This document shows positions 52,675 to 59,944 of a DNA stretch of 64,000 nt, piece after piece; the stretch's first letter is position 1, and each line of letters starts with the position of its first letter. The notes beneath the pieces are model-generated. The model saw nothing but the letters and a program-made list of their open reading frames with translations, searched no databases and was not told where the DNA came from. The position numbers were made by a program, and so were the translations under genes. Origin of the DNA: JBGTSJ01 sp041940305 (GTDB taxonomy: Bacteria; Planctomycetota; Planctomycetia; Planctomycetales; Planctomycetaceae); the NCBI GenBank assembly GCA_041940305.1, contig JBGTSJ010000002.1, positions 1 through 64,000 on the forward strand, given 5' to 3'.

Positions 52675-53985
52675 TTATCGGGACACGCGGCGGCCGATGC
52701 CCTCGTAGGCGAAGCCGGCCTCGGTGAACAGCGAGGAGGTCCAGAGATTGCGGCCATCGATGACGAGCGTGACGTCCATCGCGCTGCGCATGCGATCGAG
52801 ATCCGGATCGCGATATTCCGCCCACTCGGTGCAGAGGACGAGCGCATCGGCGTGGTCGAGTGCGGCGTAGGGATTCTCGTGATACGAGATGCGATCGCCC
52901 AATTGTCGGCGGACGTTGGGCATCGCCTCCGGATCGTGGACGTGCACCTCGGCGCCGGCTGCCAGCAGTTCGTCGATCAGGACGAGGGCCGGGGCTTCGC
53001 GGATGTCGTCGGTACGGGGCTTGAAGGCGAGTCCCCAGACAGCGATGCGCCGCCCGTGAAGATCGTCGCCGAGGGAGTGCCGCACCTTGGCGGCGAGGAC
53101 GTGCTTCTGGCGTTCGTTGACGTCGTCGACGGTTTTGAGGAGCAGCGGATTGAAGTGGTGCTGGTCGGCCGTGTTGACGGCGGCACGGACATCCTTGGGG
53201 AAGCAACTGCCTCCGTAACCCGCGCCGGGGGCGAGAAAGGAGAAGCCGATGCGCTGGTCGTAGCCGATCCCCTGGCGGACTTCGTCGATGTCGGCCCCGA
53301 CGCGTTCGCAGAGGTTGGCCATCTCGTTAATGAAGCTGATCTTCGTCGCCAGGAAGCAGTTGGCGACGTACTTGGTCATTTCGGCGCTTTCCCAGTTCAT
53401 GCGCAGGAACGGGCGATCCTGCTGCAGAAAGGGGACGTACAGCTCGTGCAGGACGTCGCCGGCGCGGTCGGAGTTGATGCCGACAACGATCCGGTCGGGA
53501 CGGGTGAAGTCCTCGATGGCGCACCCCTCCTTGAGAAACTCGGGGTTGGAGGCGACTTCGACGGGGCGACCGGCTCCACGCTGCAGGCGCTCCGCGATCG
53601 CACGATTGGTCCCGACCGGAACGGTGCTTTTCACGACGACGATCGCATTCAAGGAGAGCAGGGGTGCGATCGACTCGGCGGCGGCAAAGATGTAAGAGAG
53701 GTCGGCGGAGCCATCATCCCGCTGAGGAGTGCCGACGGCGAGAAAGATGAGGTCGGCCTCCGGGACGGCCTTGGCTGTGCGGGTTGTAAAGTGGAGGCGT
53801 CCGGCGGAGGTATTGCGGCGGATAATCTCGTCCAGGCCCGGCTCATAGATCGGCACGCGGCCCTGCTGCAGGGCCGCGATCTTGTCGGCGTTGACGTCGA
53901 TGCAGGTGACATCGTTGCCGACGTCACTGAGACAGGTTCCCGTGACCAGTCCGACGTAGCCGGTGCCGATCATGACGACTTTCAT
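52675..53985 (-). CDS. ugd: UDP-glucose 6-dehydrogenase
   Basis: A 436-aa UDP-glucose/GDP-mannose dehydrogenase-family enzyme. The N-terminal Rossmann motif MIGTGYVGLVTGTCLSDVG, the middle-domain block FLKEGCAIEDFTRPDR, the catalytic Cys in GAGYGGSCFPKD (about 260) and the C-terminal AVWGLAFKPRTDDIREAPA are all present. The enzyme oxidises UDP-glucose to UDP-glucuronate for cell-surface polysaccharides. It lies 1.5 kb from a GT4 glycosyltransferase on the same strand, with an O-methyltransferase between, a setting that fits polysaccharide synthesis but not a compact operon. Confidence 0.97.
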   Translation of the reverse strand: MKVVMIGTGYVGLVTGTCLSDVGNDVTCIDVNADKIAALQQGRVPIYEPGLDEIIRRNTSAGRLHFTTRTAKAVPEADLIFLAVGTPQRDDGSADLSYIFAAAESIAPLLSLNAIVVVKSTVPVGTNRAIAERLQRGAGRPVEVASNPEFLKEGCAIEDFTRPDRIVVGINSDRAGDVLHELYVPFLQQDRPFLRMNWESAEMTKYVANCFLATKISFINEMANLCERVGADIDEVRQGIGYDQRIGFSFLAPGAGYGGSCFPKDVRAAVNTADQHHFNPLLLKTVDDVNERQKHVLAAKVRHSLGDDLHGRRIAVWGLAFKPRTDDIREAPALVLIDELLAAGAEVHVHDPEAMPNVRRQLGDRISYHENPYAALDHADALVLCTEWAEYRDPDLDRMRSAMDVTLVIDGRNLWTSSLFTEAGFAYEGIGRRVSR

Positions 53986-54137
53986 GGCGCTGCGTCCTGT
54001 GAGGGATGGGCGCTGCGGCCCGAAGCGGCGATGTCGTCAATGGTAGCTTAAGCCGGAGACAGCGGCGTCCGTCCGTCACGGGATATTGCGACTTGGTGGA
54101 TCCGTCAGTCGAGGTCCGCGCAGCGATGCGGCGCGGA

Positions 54138-54809
54138 TCATCTGTCGACGATCACCGCCATGAGGAACCCGTCGTGCCCCTTGCTGCCGACGGTCTGAAT
54201 CGCCGTAGCGCTGACGCGGGGTTCGGCCGCGACTATTTCCAGCAATGTTCTCGTCCCCCGGGCGCCGGGATCGTCGCAGTCGGCCTCAATGATGAGGCCT
54301 TCCCGGACGACATTGTCGCAGATGATGACGGTTCCGATCCGACCCAGGCGCAGAGCCCAGCGGAAGTACTCGGGACTGCCGGATTTATCCGCGTCGATGA
54401 AGATCAGATCGAACGGCTCCTTGCCCGCGGACAGGAGTTGCGGCAACGTCTCCGCAGCGGGACCAATGCGCAGTTCGATTCTCCCGGCAACGCCGGCCTG
54501 TTCGAAGTTCGCCCGGGCCACCGCCGCATGGGCCGGATCCAGTTCAAGCGTGACGACGCGTCCTGCGGGCGATACTGCCCTCGCGAGCCAGATCGTGCTG
54601 TATCCTCCCAGAGTGCCGATTTCGAGGACCCGGCGGGCACGAGTCGCCAGCGCTATCAGCGACAGCAACTTCCCCTGCAACGGCGTCACGTCGATCGACG
54701 GCAACCCGGCACGGGCGTTTGCCGCCAGCACGTTTGCCAGCACGTGCTCCTCGGGCGCCAACTGCTGAGCGAGAAAGGAATCGACCTGCCCCCAGAGCGG
54801 ATCGGGCAT
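54138..54809 (-). CDS. class I SAM-dependent O-methyltransferase
   Basis: A 223-aa protein of the caffeoyl-CoA/catechol O-methyltransferase type. Visible: the N-terminal lobe with DVTPLQGKLLSLIALA, the SAM motif I VLEIGTLGGYSTIWLARA, VVTLELDPAH, motif II FDLIFIDADKSG and the following TVIICDNVVREG (the metal-binding Asp/Asn). Such enzymes use a divalent metal and methylate hydroxyl groups of aromatic or sugar-like acceptors; the acceptor is unknown. GAGGCGAT precedes the ATG. Confidence 0.93.
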   Translation of the reverse strand: MPDPLWGQVDSFLAQQLAPEEHVLANVLAANARAGLPSIDVTPLQGKLLSLIALATRARRVLEIGTLGGYSTIWLARAVSPAGRVVTLELDPAHAAVARANFEQAGVAGRIELRIGPAAETLPQLLSAGKEPFDLIFIDADKSGSPEYFRWALRLGRIGTVIICDNVVREGLIIEADCDDPGARGTRTLLEIVAAEPRVSATAIQTVGSKGHDGFLMAVIVDR

Positions 54810-55523
54810 ATCGCCTCAGTCGACAGGAAGAGAGTCGGGCCAATGTGTCAGCCCGCAGCAGCACGGGCAGATGCGGCGGGAGAGCAACTGCGGCCATTCG
54901 CCTCGTGCGGCATCCTCTCCGCACTGCGCGAGGCGAATGGCCGTCGGCCGGAAGTCAACCGGCCGATCAGCTTGCTGGCAGATCCTCATGCCTGCCGAGG
55001 TTCCGCGAGCCCGGTAGCCAGCGGATACGCGATTGTTTCGGTCCTTAACGTCGTCCCTGTGCCGTGAAGGTCTCGGCGGATGAAATCCATCATCAGGCGT
55101 GGAGAGCGGGCCACAGCCGGCCGAAGGGGCTACCGCCACCGGCGCATGAGCGAACGCAGCGTACGAATTCCGCAGGCTGAACCGCTGCCGGGCGTCCCGC
55201 AGACGCCGGTTCGGTTCGGCTGCAATCGTCGAGCGACCGCAGATGAGTCCCGGTGAGTGCCGTCGACGGAGCCGTTTTGGTGACTGGCAGGCTGGCGGAA
55301 GCGACCACTTCCGTGGGGGCCTGAATCACCGCATGGCACCACTTCTTCTCCCCACGCGGCCCTAAAAATATCAACGGCACGTGGATCGTCAAGACCGCCG
55401 GAGCGGGCGCGACGGGTCTGCGCGGACCGCGCTGCGCGCAGGTCCAGACCGGGGGCCGAATTGGGGAGTTTGGAAATTTTTTGACGACCTCGGGGTGTCG
55501 CTGCGGAAGGGGTTGCCAGGCGT
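54810..55523. other. 714-bp gap without a recognisable gene
   Basis: No open frame shows family-like composition on either strand. Besides the hairpin at 54891-54966, a GC-rich imperfect inverted repeat lies around 55418-55453. Both flanking genes are on the minus strand, so the gap includes the methyltransferase promoter and the end of the glycosyltransferase transcript. Confidence 0.6.
54891..54943. repeat. 15-bp perfect inverted repeat hairpin
   Basis: CGGCCATTCGCCTCG at 54891-54905 is exactly complementary to CGAGGCGAATGGCCG at 54929-54943. The 23-nt loop holds a nested TGCGG/CCGCA pair. A second hairpin (TCGGCCGG / CCGGCCGA) follows at 54944-54966. It lies in the gap between the methyltransferase and the glycosyltransferase. 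Confidence 0.8.
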
Positions 55524-56642
55524 TCAGTCCGGGGGGGGACGCAGTAATTCGCCGTACAATCGGGCGTATTCCGATGCCGCCGCCATTGATGTAAGCGTCT
55601 TACTGGCAATGCATTGCGCCTCTTGACCAAGTGAGTGCCGCCGGACGGGATCCGTCATCAGATGGTGCACCGCTGAAGTCAATTCGGCGACGTTTTCGGG
55701 CGGGACGATGCATCCCGACACGTCCGGTGCGAGGAGTTCGCGCACGCCTTCCACATCGGTGGCGATGACCGGACACGCGGCGGCCATCGCCTCGAGGAGG
55801 ACGTTGGGCATCCCTTCCCAGCGCGAGGCGAGCACGAACAGCGCGGCCGACTTCAGCCAGGGGGCGACGTCTGGCTGCCGGCCCACCAGATGCATGCGGG
55901 ACGTCAGTTGCCGCGCGTCGATCAGGCCCTGCAACGCTGTGCGTGCGGGTCCTTCGCCGATGATGACGACATGGACGTCATCGTGCTCCTGCAGGACGGG
56001 AGCGGCGGCCTCGATGAGAAGGTCGTGTCCTTTCTGGTGATGGAGGCGGCCAATCGACAGAATCACGCGCGCGCCCGGCGGGACGCCGTAAGGTTTCAGA
56101 TCGAGCGGCCGGGCCGCGGCGAAGCGCTCGACATCGACGCCGTTGGGGATGACGCTGACATCGTTCGGGGCGAGTCGCTGCTCCCGAATCGAAAAGTCGG
56201 CGACGGCGCGGCTCACACAGACTTGATGTGTCACGAGGCCGCGCGTCCAGCGCTCCAGTCGGACGTGCCATGTGTGCTCGCGCTCAGCGACGCGAATGCC
56301 GGAGACGACGATGGGGACACCGGCCAGTCGTGCGGCGAGGCGGCCGGCGAGGTTGCCGTGGAACAGGAACGTCTGCAGCAGGTTGGGGCGGAAGCGCCGG
56401 AGGTGTGACGCGAGCGACAGGATGCGCGAAGCGTGCCGGATGCCGCGCATGTGCAGACAGGTGACGGGAATCCCGGCGGCCGTCAGTTCGTCGGCGAGCG
56501 CACCGGGAGGAGCGAGGCAGAAGACGTAGGGCTGCCACTGCGTGCGATCGAGCCCGCGGACGATCTGGACGAGACAGCGTTCGGCGCCGCCGACGTCGAG
56601 GTCGGTGATGCAGAACGCGATGCGATGCGGAGTGGCTGGCAC
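55524..56642 (-). CDS. GT4-family glycosyltransferase
   Basis: A 372-aa GT-B enzyme of the GT4 type. The acceptor-side N-terminal half starts FCITDLDVGGAERCLVQIVR; the donor half has ILSIGRLHHQKGHDLLIEA, LVGRQPDVAPWLKSAALFVL and the EX7E motif in LASRWEGMPNVLLEAMAAA. GT4 enzymes are retaining transferases for lipid-linked or polysaccharide glycans; donor unknown. Start is GTG at 56642, 15 bp after the stop of the Hsp70-like gene on the same strand, so the two are probably co-transcribed. Confidence 0.94.
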   Translation of the reverse strand: MPATPHRIAFCITDLDVGGAERCLVQIVRGLDRTQWQPYVFCLAPPGALADELTAAGIPVTCLHMRGIRHASRILSLASHLRRFRPNLLQTFLFHGNLAGRLAARLAGVPIVVSGIRVAEREHTWHVRLERWTRGLVTHQVCVSRAVADFSIREQRLAPNDVSVIPNGVDVERFAAARPLDLKPYGVPPGARVILSIGRLHHQKGHDLLIEAAAPVLQEHDDVHVVIIGEGPARTALQGLIDARQLTSRMHLVGRQPDVAPWLKSAALFVLASRWEGMPNVLLEAMAAACPVIATDVEGVRELLAPDVSGCIVPPENVAELTSAVHHLMTDPVRRHSLGQEAQCIASKTLTSMAAASEYARLYGELLRPPPD

Positions 56643-56657
56643 GCAGTCAGTCTTCGC

Positions 56658-58775
56658 TCAGTCGATCGTCCAGAAGTCCTGCTCGCCCTGGCGGATCTCG
56701 TCGGACTTCGGAGTGCCGGGGGGAGCGGGTTTCTTGCGGACGGGTCCGCGCTGCGCGCCGGCGGAACCGGCCGTCCCCTTTGTGCCGCCGGGAGGGCTGG
56801 CAGCGGGGCGCTTGGGGATGGGCATTTTCTCCGTCTTGGCGGTCTGCAGGTCGAGATCGAGGATGTCGTCGGGCGAAGGGGGAGGGGCCTTGGGTCTGCG
56901 GGACGGGACCGGCTTCTTCGCCGGGGCTGCGACGCCGCAGGTGGGGCAGCGTCCCTTGGAGTCGAGCGCTTCGCCGCAGCGGTTGCAGAGGGGGACCGGG
57001 CGCTCGGCGCGATCGAGCGAGGCGACGGGGCGCGCGGGGCGTGAAGCGGTCGGTTTCTTGGCGGCGCGCTGCGGAGCTTTGCGCGCTGCGCCCGCCGCGG
57101 TGACGGCCGGCCGGAATGTGGATTGGCCGATTGGGGCGTCTGCCGCGGATGAGGGAGCGGGGGGTGCCGGCGGCACCGAGGTTGGGGGGGCAGCGGGCGC
57201 ACGTTGCGAGGCGAGCTGGACTTCGGCGGCGCGGGCCTGGTCCGACGGCAGGTACGACATGTTCTGCTCGCGGATGATGACGGCGCGAGCGCTCGCTCCG
57301 CTCGTGACGTCCTTCCCGGCGACGTGGACGCGCGCCTGCTCGTCGTAGCGGATTGTGACTTCGATCGGCGCGCTGACCGGCAAGTCGGCCGGCAGTTCCT
57401 CAATGACACAGGCGCCGAGTTTGACGAACGGCTGCTCGGGACTGGTGCCGCTCTCGACGATGTGCAGGTGCACTCGTCTTTGATTGGGGACGACGGTGCC
57501 GAAGGTCTGCTTGACTTCGACAGGGAGCGGAGTGTGCGGCGGCAGCAGGTAGTGGGGGACGCGGAGGCCGGTCTCCTTGTCGCGAACGAGGATCCCCAGG
57601 CCGCGGGCGTTGACGCTGACCTGCTTGAACTTCGCCAGCCGGGCACTGGCTTCTTTGCCGAGATAGGTTTTGGCGAACTTCTGCCCGCTGAGGAGCATGC
57701 CGGCATAGTACGCAGCTCCCTGCGTGATCGACTGGTCGGGGGAGAGGGTGGTGTTGAGCGTGGTGCCGCTGACGCGCTGCAGCATCTTACGGATCATGGG
57801 CATCCGCGTGGCGCCGCCGGTGACGAGGACGGTGTCGACGTGAGCCCAGCCGAGCTTGCGGTCTTTGAGCAGGCTGAGCGTGATCTGCTCGCAGCGGTTG
57901 ACGAGGTCGCTGGTGAGAAGTTCGAAGTGCTCCTGGTCGATGGAGAAGGTCTTGCGGCGTCCGGCGTGCAGGACGGTGAGCGGGGCCTTGGGACGCACGC
58001 TCAGGCTGCGCTTGGTCTGCTCGACTTCGATGGCGAGCCCCTGCATGCTCTCCTTATCGAGTCGCGGGTCGAGCGGGGTCTCCTTGATGAACTCGTCGCA
58101 GGCGAACTCCTCAATGCGGCGGTTCCAGTCGATGCCGCCGAGCTGCAGGTCGCCGCCGCTGGCGACGACTTTGACTTCGCTCTTGTTGTAGCGGACGAGC
58201 GAGAGGTCGAACGTGCCGCCGCCGAGGTCGAAGACCATCACCGTCTGGTCCGAGGCGAGTTCGGCGAACCACATGCCTTCGCTGAGGACGTAACAGAGTG
58301 CAGCGGCGACCGGCTCGTTGATGATGTCGACCCGCTCGAGCCCCGCCTTGCGGCCGGCCTCAGCGGTATCCTGCCGCTGCAGGTCGCTGAACTGCGCGGG
58401 GACCGTAATGACGGCGTGCTTGATCGGTCCGAGCCGCTCTTCCCCGGCATCGAGCAGCTTGCGGAGAATCAGGGCGGCGACGTCAGGCGGGCGGTGGACC
58501 TTGCCGTCGACGACCCAGAACTTCTGGCGGTCCCCCATGAAGCGCTTGGAGTTCTGAATCACTCGCTCCGGCTGGGAGACGGCGTGGCGGAGTGCTTCGG
58601 TGCCGACGATGGCGGTGTCGCCGTCAAAGAGGACGACCGACGGCGTGGAAAGTTCCCCTTCGGCGTTGGGGATGGTGACCGGCTCTCCCTGCGGGGTGAG
58701 ATACGAGATGCAGGAGTAGGTTGTGCCAAGGTCGATGCCGACGGCGTGCGCGGCAGTCCGGGGCGTTGCGGCCAT
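56658..58775 (-). CDS. Hsp70-like ATPase with zinc-ribbon C-terminus
   Basis: A 705-aa protein: an Hsp70 nucleotide-binding domain (GIDLGTTYSCISYL at about 13; FDLGGGTFDLSLVRY; VLVTGGATRMPMIRKM; INEPVAAALCY) and the beta substrate-binding domain to about 510 (LGILVRDKETGLRVPHY, VEVTIRYDEQARVHVAGK). The usual helical lid is absent; instead a Pro/Ala-rich tail carries one zinc ribbon CNRCGEALDSKGRCPTCG (about 597-614) and ends DEIRQGEQDFWTID. Neither DnaJ nor GrpE is nearby. It is followed at 15 bp by a GT4 gene. AAGGTG precedes the ATG. Probably a specialised chaperone-like ATPase, not housekeeping DnaK. Confidence 0.93.
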   Translation of the reverse strand: MAATPRTAAHAVGIDLGTTYSCISYLTPQGEPVTIPNAEGELSTPSVVLFDGDTAIVGTEALRHAVSQPERVIQNSKRFMGDRQKFWVVDGKVHRPPDVAALILRKLLDAGEERLGPIKHAVITVPAQFSDLQRQDTAEAGRKAGLERVDIINEPVAAALCYVLSEGMWFAELASDQTVMVFDLGGGTFDLSLVRYNKSEVKVVASGGDLQLGGIDWNRRIEEFACDEFIKETPLDPRLDKESMQGLAIEVEQTKRSLSVRPKAPLTVLHAGRRKTFSIDQEHFELLTSDLVNRCEQITLSLLKDRKLGWAHVDTVLVTGGATRMPMIRKMLQRVSGTTLNTTLSPDQSITQGAAYYAGMLLSGQKFAKTYLGKEASARLAKFKQVSVNARGLGILVRDKETGLRVPHYLLPPHTPLPVEVKQTFGTVVPNQRRVHLHIVESGTSPEQPFVKLGACVIEELPADLPVSAPIEVTIRYDEQARVHVAGKDVTSGASARAVIIREQNMSYLPSDQARAAEVQLASQRAPAAPPTSVPPAPPAPSSAADAPIGQSTFRPAVTAAGAARKAPQRAAKKPTASRPARPVASLDRAERPVPLCNRCGEALDSKGRCPTCGVAAPAKKPVPSRRPKAPPPSPDDILDLDLQTAKTEKMPIPKRPAASPPGGTKGTAGSAGAQRGPVRKKPAPPGTPKSDEIRQGEQDFWTID

Positions 58776-58907
58776 TCAAACACCTTATGAGTGGGCCGGA
58801 CGCGGCGGCGCACGGCAAGAAGGGGTCTTGTTATCGTATCAGTGCACCAAGGCGGTCTCCAGTAGGTTTCAAGTCGAACGCCAGTCCTGTCAACCAGATT
58901 CGATTCC

Positions 58908-59630
58908 ATGGAACCTCTCGCAGAGACGCAAAGACGCGGAGATTTGCTGGGAGTCTTCGCCAAGCAGCCAGTCCCGGGGGAGTGCAAGACGCGGCTGGCT
59001 GCAAGGATGGGCAACGAGGCGGCTGCGGAAGTGGCGCGGGCGTTTCTGCTGGACACGGTGGAACGGTTCGCGACGGTGGGTGACAGGCGTTGTGTGGCGT
59101 ATGCGCCGCGGACCGAAGTTGCACGCAGTGCCTTTGGGAAGGTTTGCGGCGGACGGTATGAACTTTGGCCGCAGCCGGACGGGTCGCTCGGGGAGCGACT
59201 GGGCGCGTTCGTCGAACAGGGGCTGGCGGCGGAGTCGCGCGTAGTGATTATCGGCACGGACAGTCCGACACTGCCGGTGGAACTGGTGCGGCGCGCGTTT
59301 GAGTTGCTCGATGAGCGGGACTGCGTGCTGGGCCCGGCGACGGACGGCGGGTTCTGCCTGATCGGACTGCGACGCTGGGAGCCGGGACTCCTGGACGGGG
59401 TGGAGTGGAGTTCATCGCGCGTGCTGTCGCAGGTGGTCGGGCGGTTGGAGGCGCATGGATTCTCGCTGGGTCTGCTGCCGCCGTGGTACGACGTGGACAG
59501 GTGGGATGACTTGTGTCTGCTGAGCGGGCATCTGGCGGCGATGCGGCTGGCAGGGGCGGGGGGCGATGTGCCGAATACGATTCGCGTGCTGAGCCGGCTT
59601 GGTCGCGGTGTCGATGGTTGGGAACTGTGA
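58908..59630 (+). CDS. TIGR04282/DUF2064-type glycosyltransferase
   Basis: A 240-aa protein of the DUF2064 GT-A group. It contains GVFAKQPVPGECKTRLAARM (about 15-34), VVIIGTDSPTLPVELVRRAF with the Asp-Ser-Pro donor motif, and VLGPATDGGFCLIGLRRWEP. The family includes enzymes annotated for arsenosugar synthesis and other small sugar transfers. The first residues (MEPLAETQRRGD) are encoded by a stretch (CTCGCAGAGACGCAAAGACG) that looks like a common dispersed repeat, so the true start may be downstream. It is divergent from the Hsp70-like gene. Confidence 0.85.
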   Translation: MEPLAETQRRGDLLGVFAKQPVPGECKTRLAARMGNEAAAEVARAFLLDTVERFATVGDRRCVAYAPRTEVARSAFGKVCGGRYELWPQPDGSLGERLGAFVEQGLAAESRVVIIGTDSPTLPVELVRRAFELLDERDCVLGPATDGGFCLIGLRRWEPGLLDGVEWSSSRVLSQVVGRLEAHGFSLGLLPPWYDVDRWDDLCLLSGHLAAMRLAGAGGDVPNTIRVLSRLGRGVDGWEL

Positions 59631-59663
59631 TACGATGAAAGGCGGATGAAACGGAGGACTGCG

Positions 59664-59888
59664 ATGCCTGTACAGTGGGAAGAGCGAATCGTCAGTTCGG
59701 CAGACGTGCTGCGGGGGAAGACGCGGATTAAGGGGACGCGGATTCCGGCGAGCCTGGTGCTGGGTTATCTCGCTGCCGGCTCGACTCCGGACCAGATCAT
59801 TGCGGAGTTTCCGGATCTCACTTCGGACGACATCGCGGCCTGTCTGGATTTTGCGAGACACCTGGCTGAGTTCGAGGTGGCCGCCTGA
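59664..59888 (+). CDS. DUF433 antitoxin-like protein, without a complete toxin partner
   Basis: A 74-aa DUF433 protein: MPVQWEERIVSSADVLRGKT then RIKGTRIPASLVLGYLAAGS and DLTSDDIAACLDFARHLAE. GGAGG precedes the ATG at 59664. DUF433 proteins are typically antitoxins paired with PIN-like DUF5615 toxins. Here the stop codon overlaps an ATG (TGATG), but only 13 codons follow before a stop (see next feature). The product may still bind DNA or have a chromosomal role. Confidence 0.88.
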   Translation: MPVQWEERIVSSADVLRGKTRIKGTRIPASLVLGYLAAGSTPDQIIAEFPDLTSDDIAACLDFARHLAEFEVAA

Positions 59889-59929
59889 TGTTGATCGTCG
59901 AACCGCACCAGATCCGCATTCGCAGTTGA
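59888..59929 (+). pseudogene. 13-codon remnant of a DUF5615-type toxin (possible)
   Basis: Overlapping the DUF433 stop codon, an ATG opens a frame reading MLIVEPHQIRIRS then stop. DUF5615 toxins as recalled usually end in a similar VEP-x-RIRRLP sequence, so this looks like a start codon joined to the last strand of a deleted toxin. The match is short, and chance cannot be excluded. Confidence 0.4.
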
Positions 59930-59944
59930 CAACGATTCTCAGTC

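Noticed and set aside
50360..54051. Long plus-strand open frames opposite the secreted protein and ugd
   Set aside because: Both are mirror frames of well-supported minus-strand genes with start sites and motifs.
54816..55630. Several open frames of 80-166 aa in the gap near 55 kb
   Set aside because: They overlap each other on both strands, lack ribosome sites, and show no family-like pattern.
57204..58790. 528-aa open frame on the plus strand
   Set aside because: Antisense shadow of the Hsp70-like gene.
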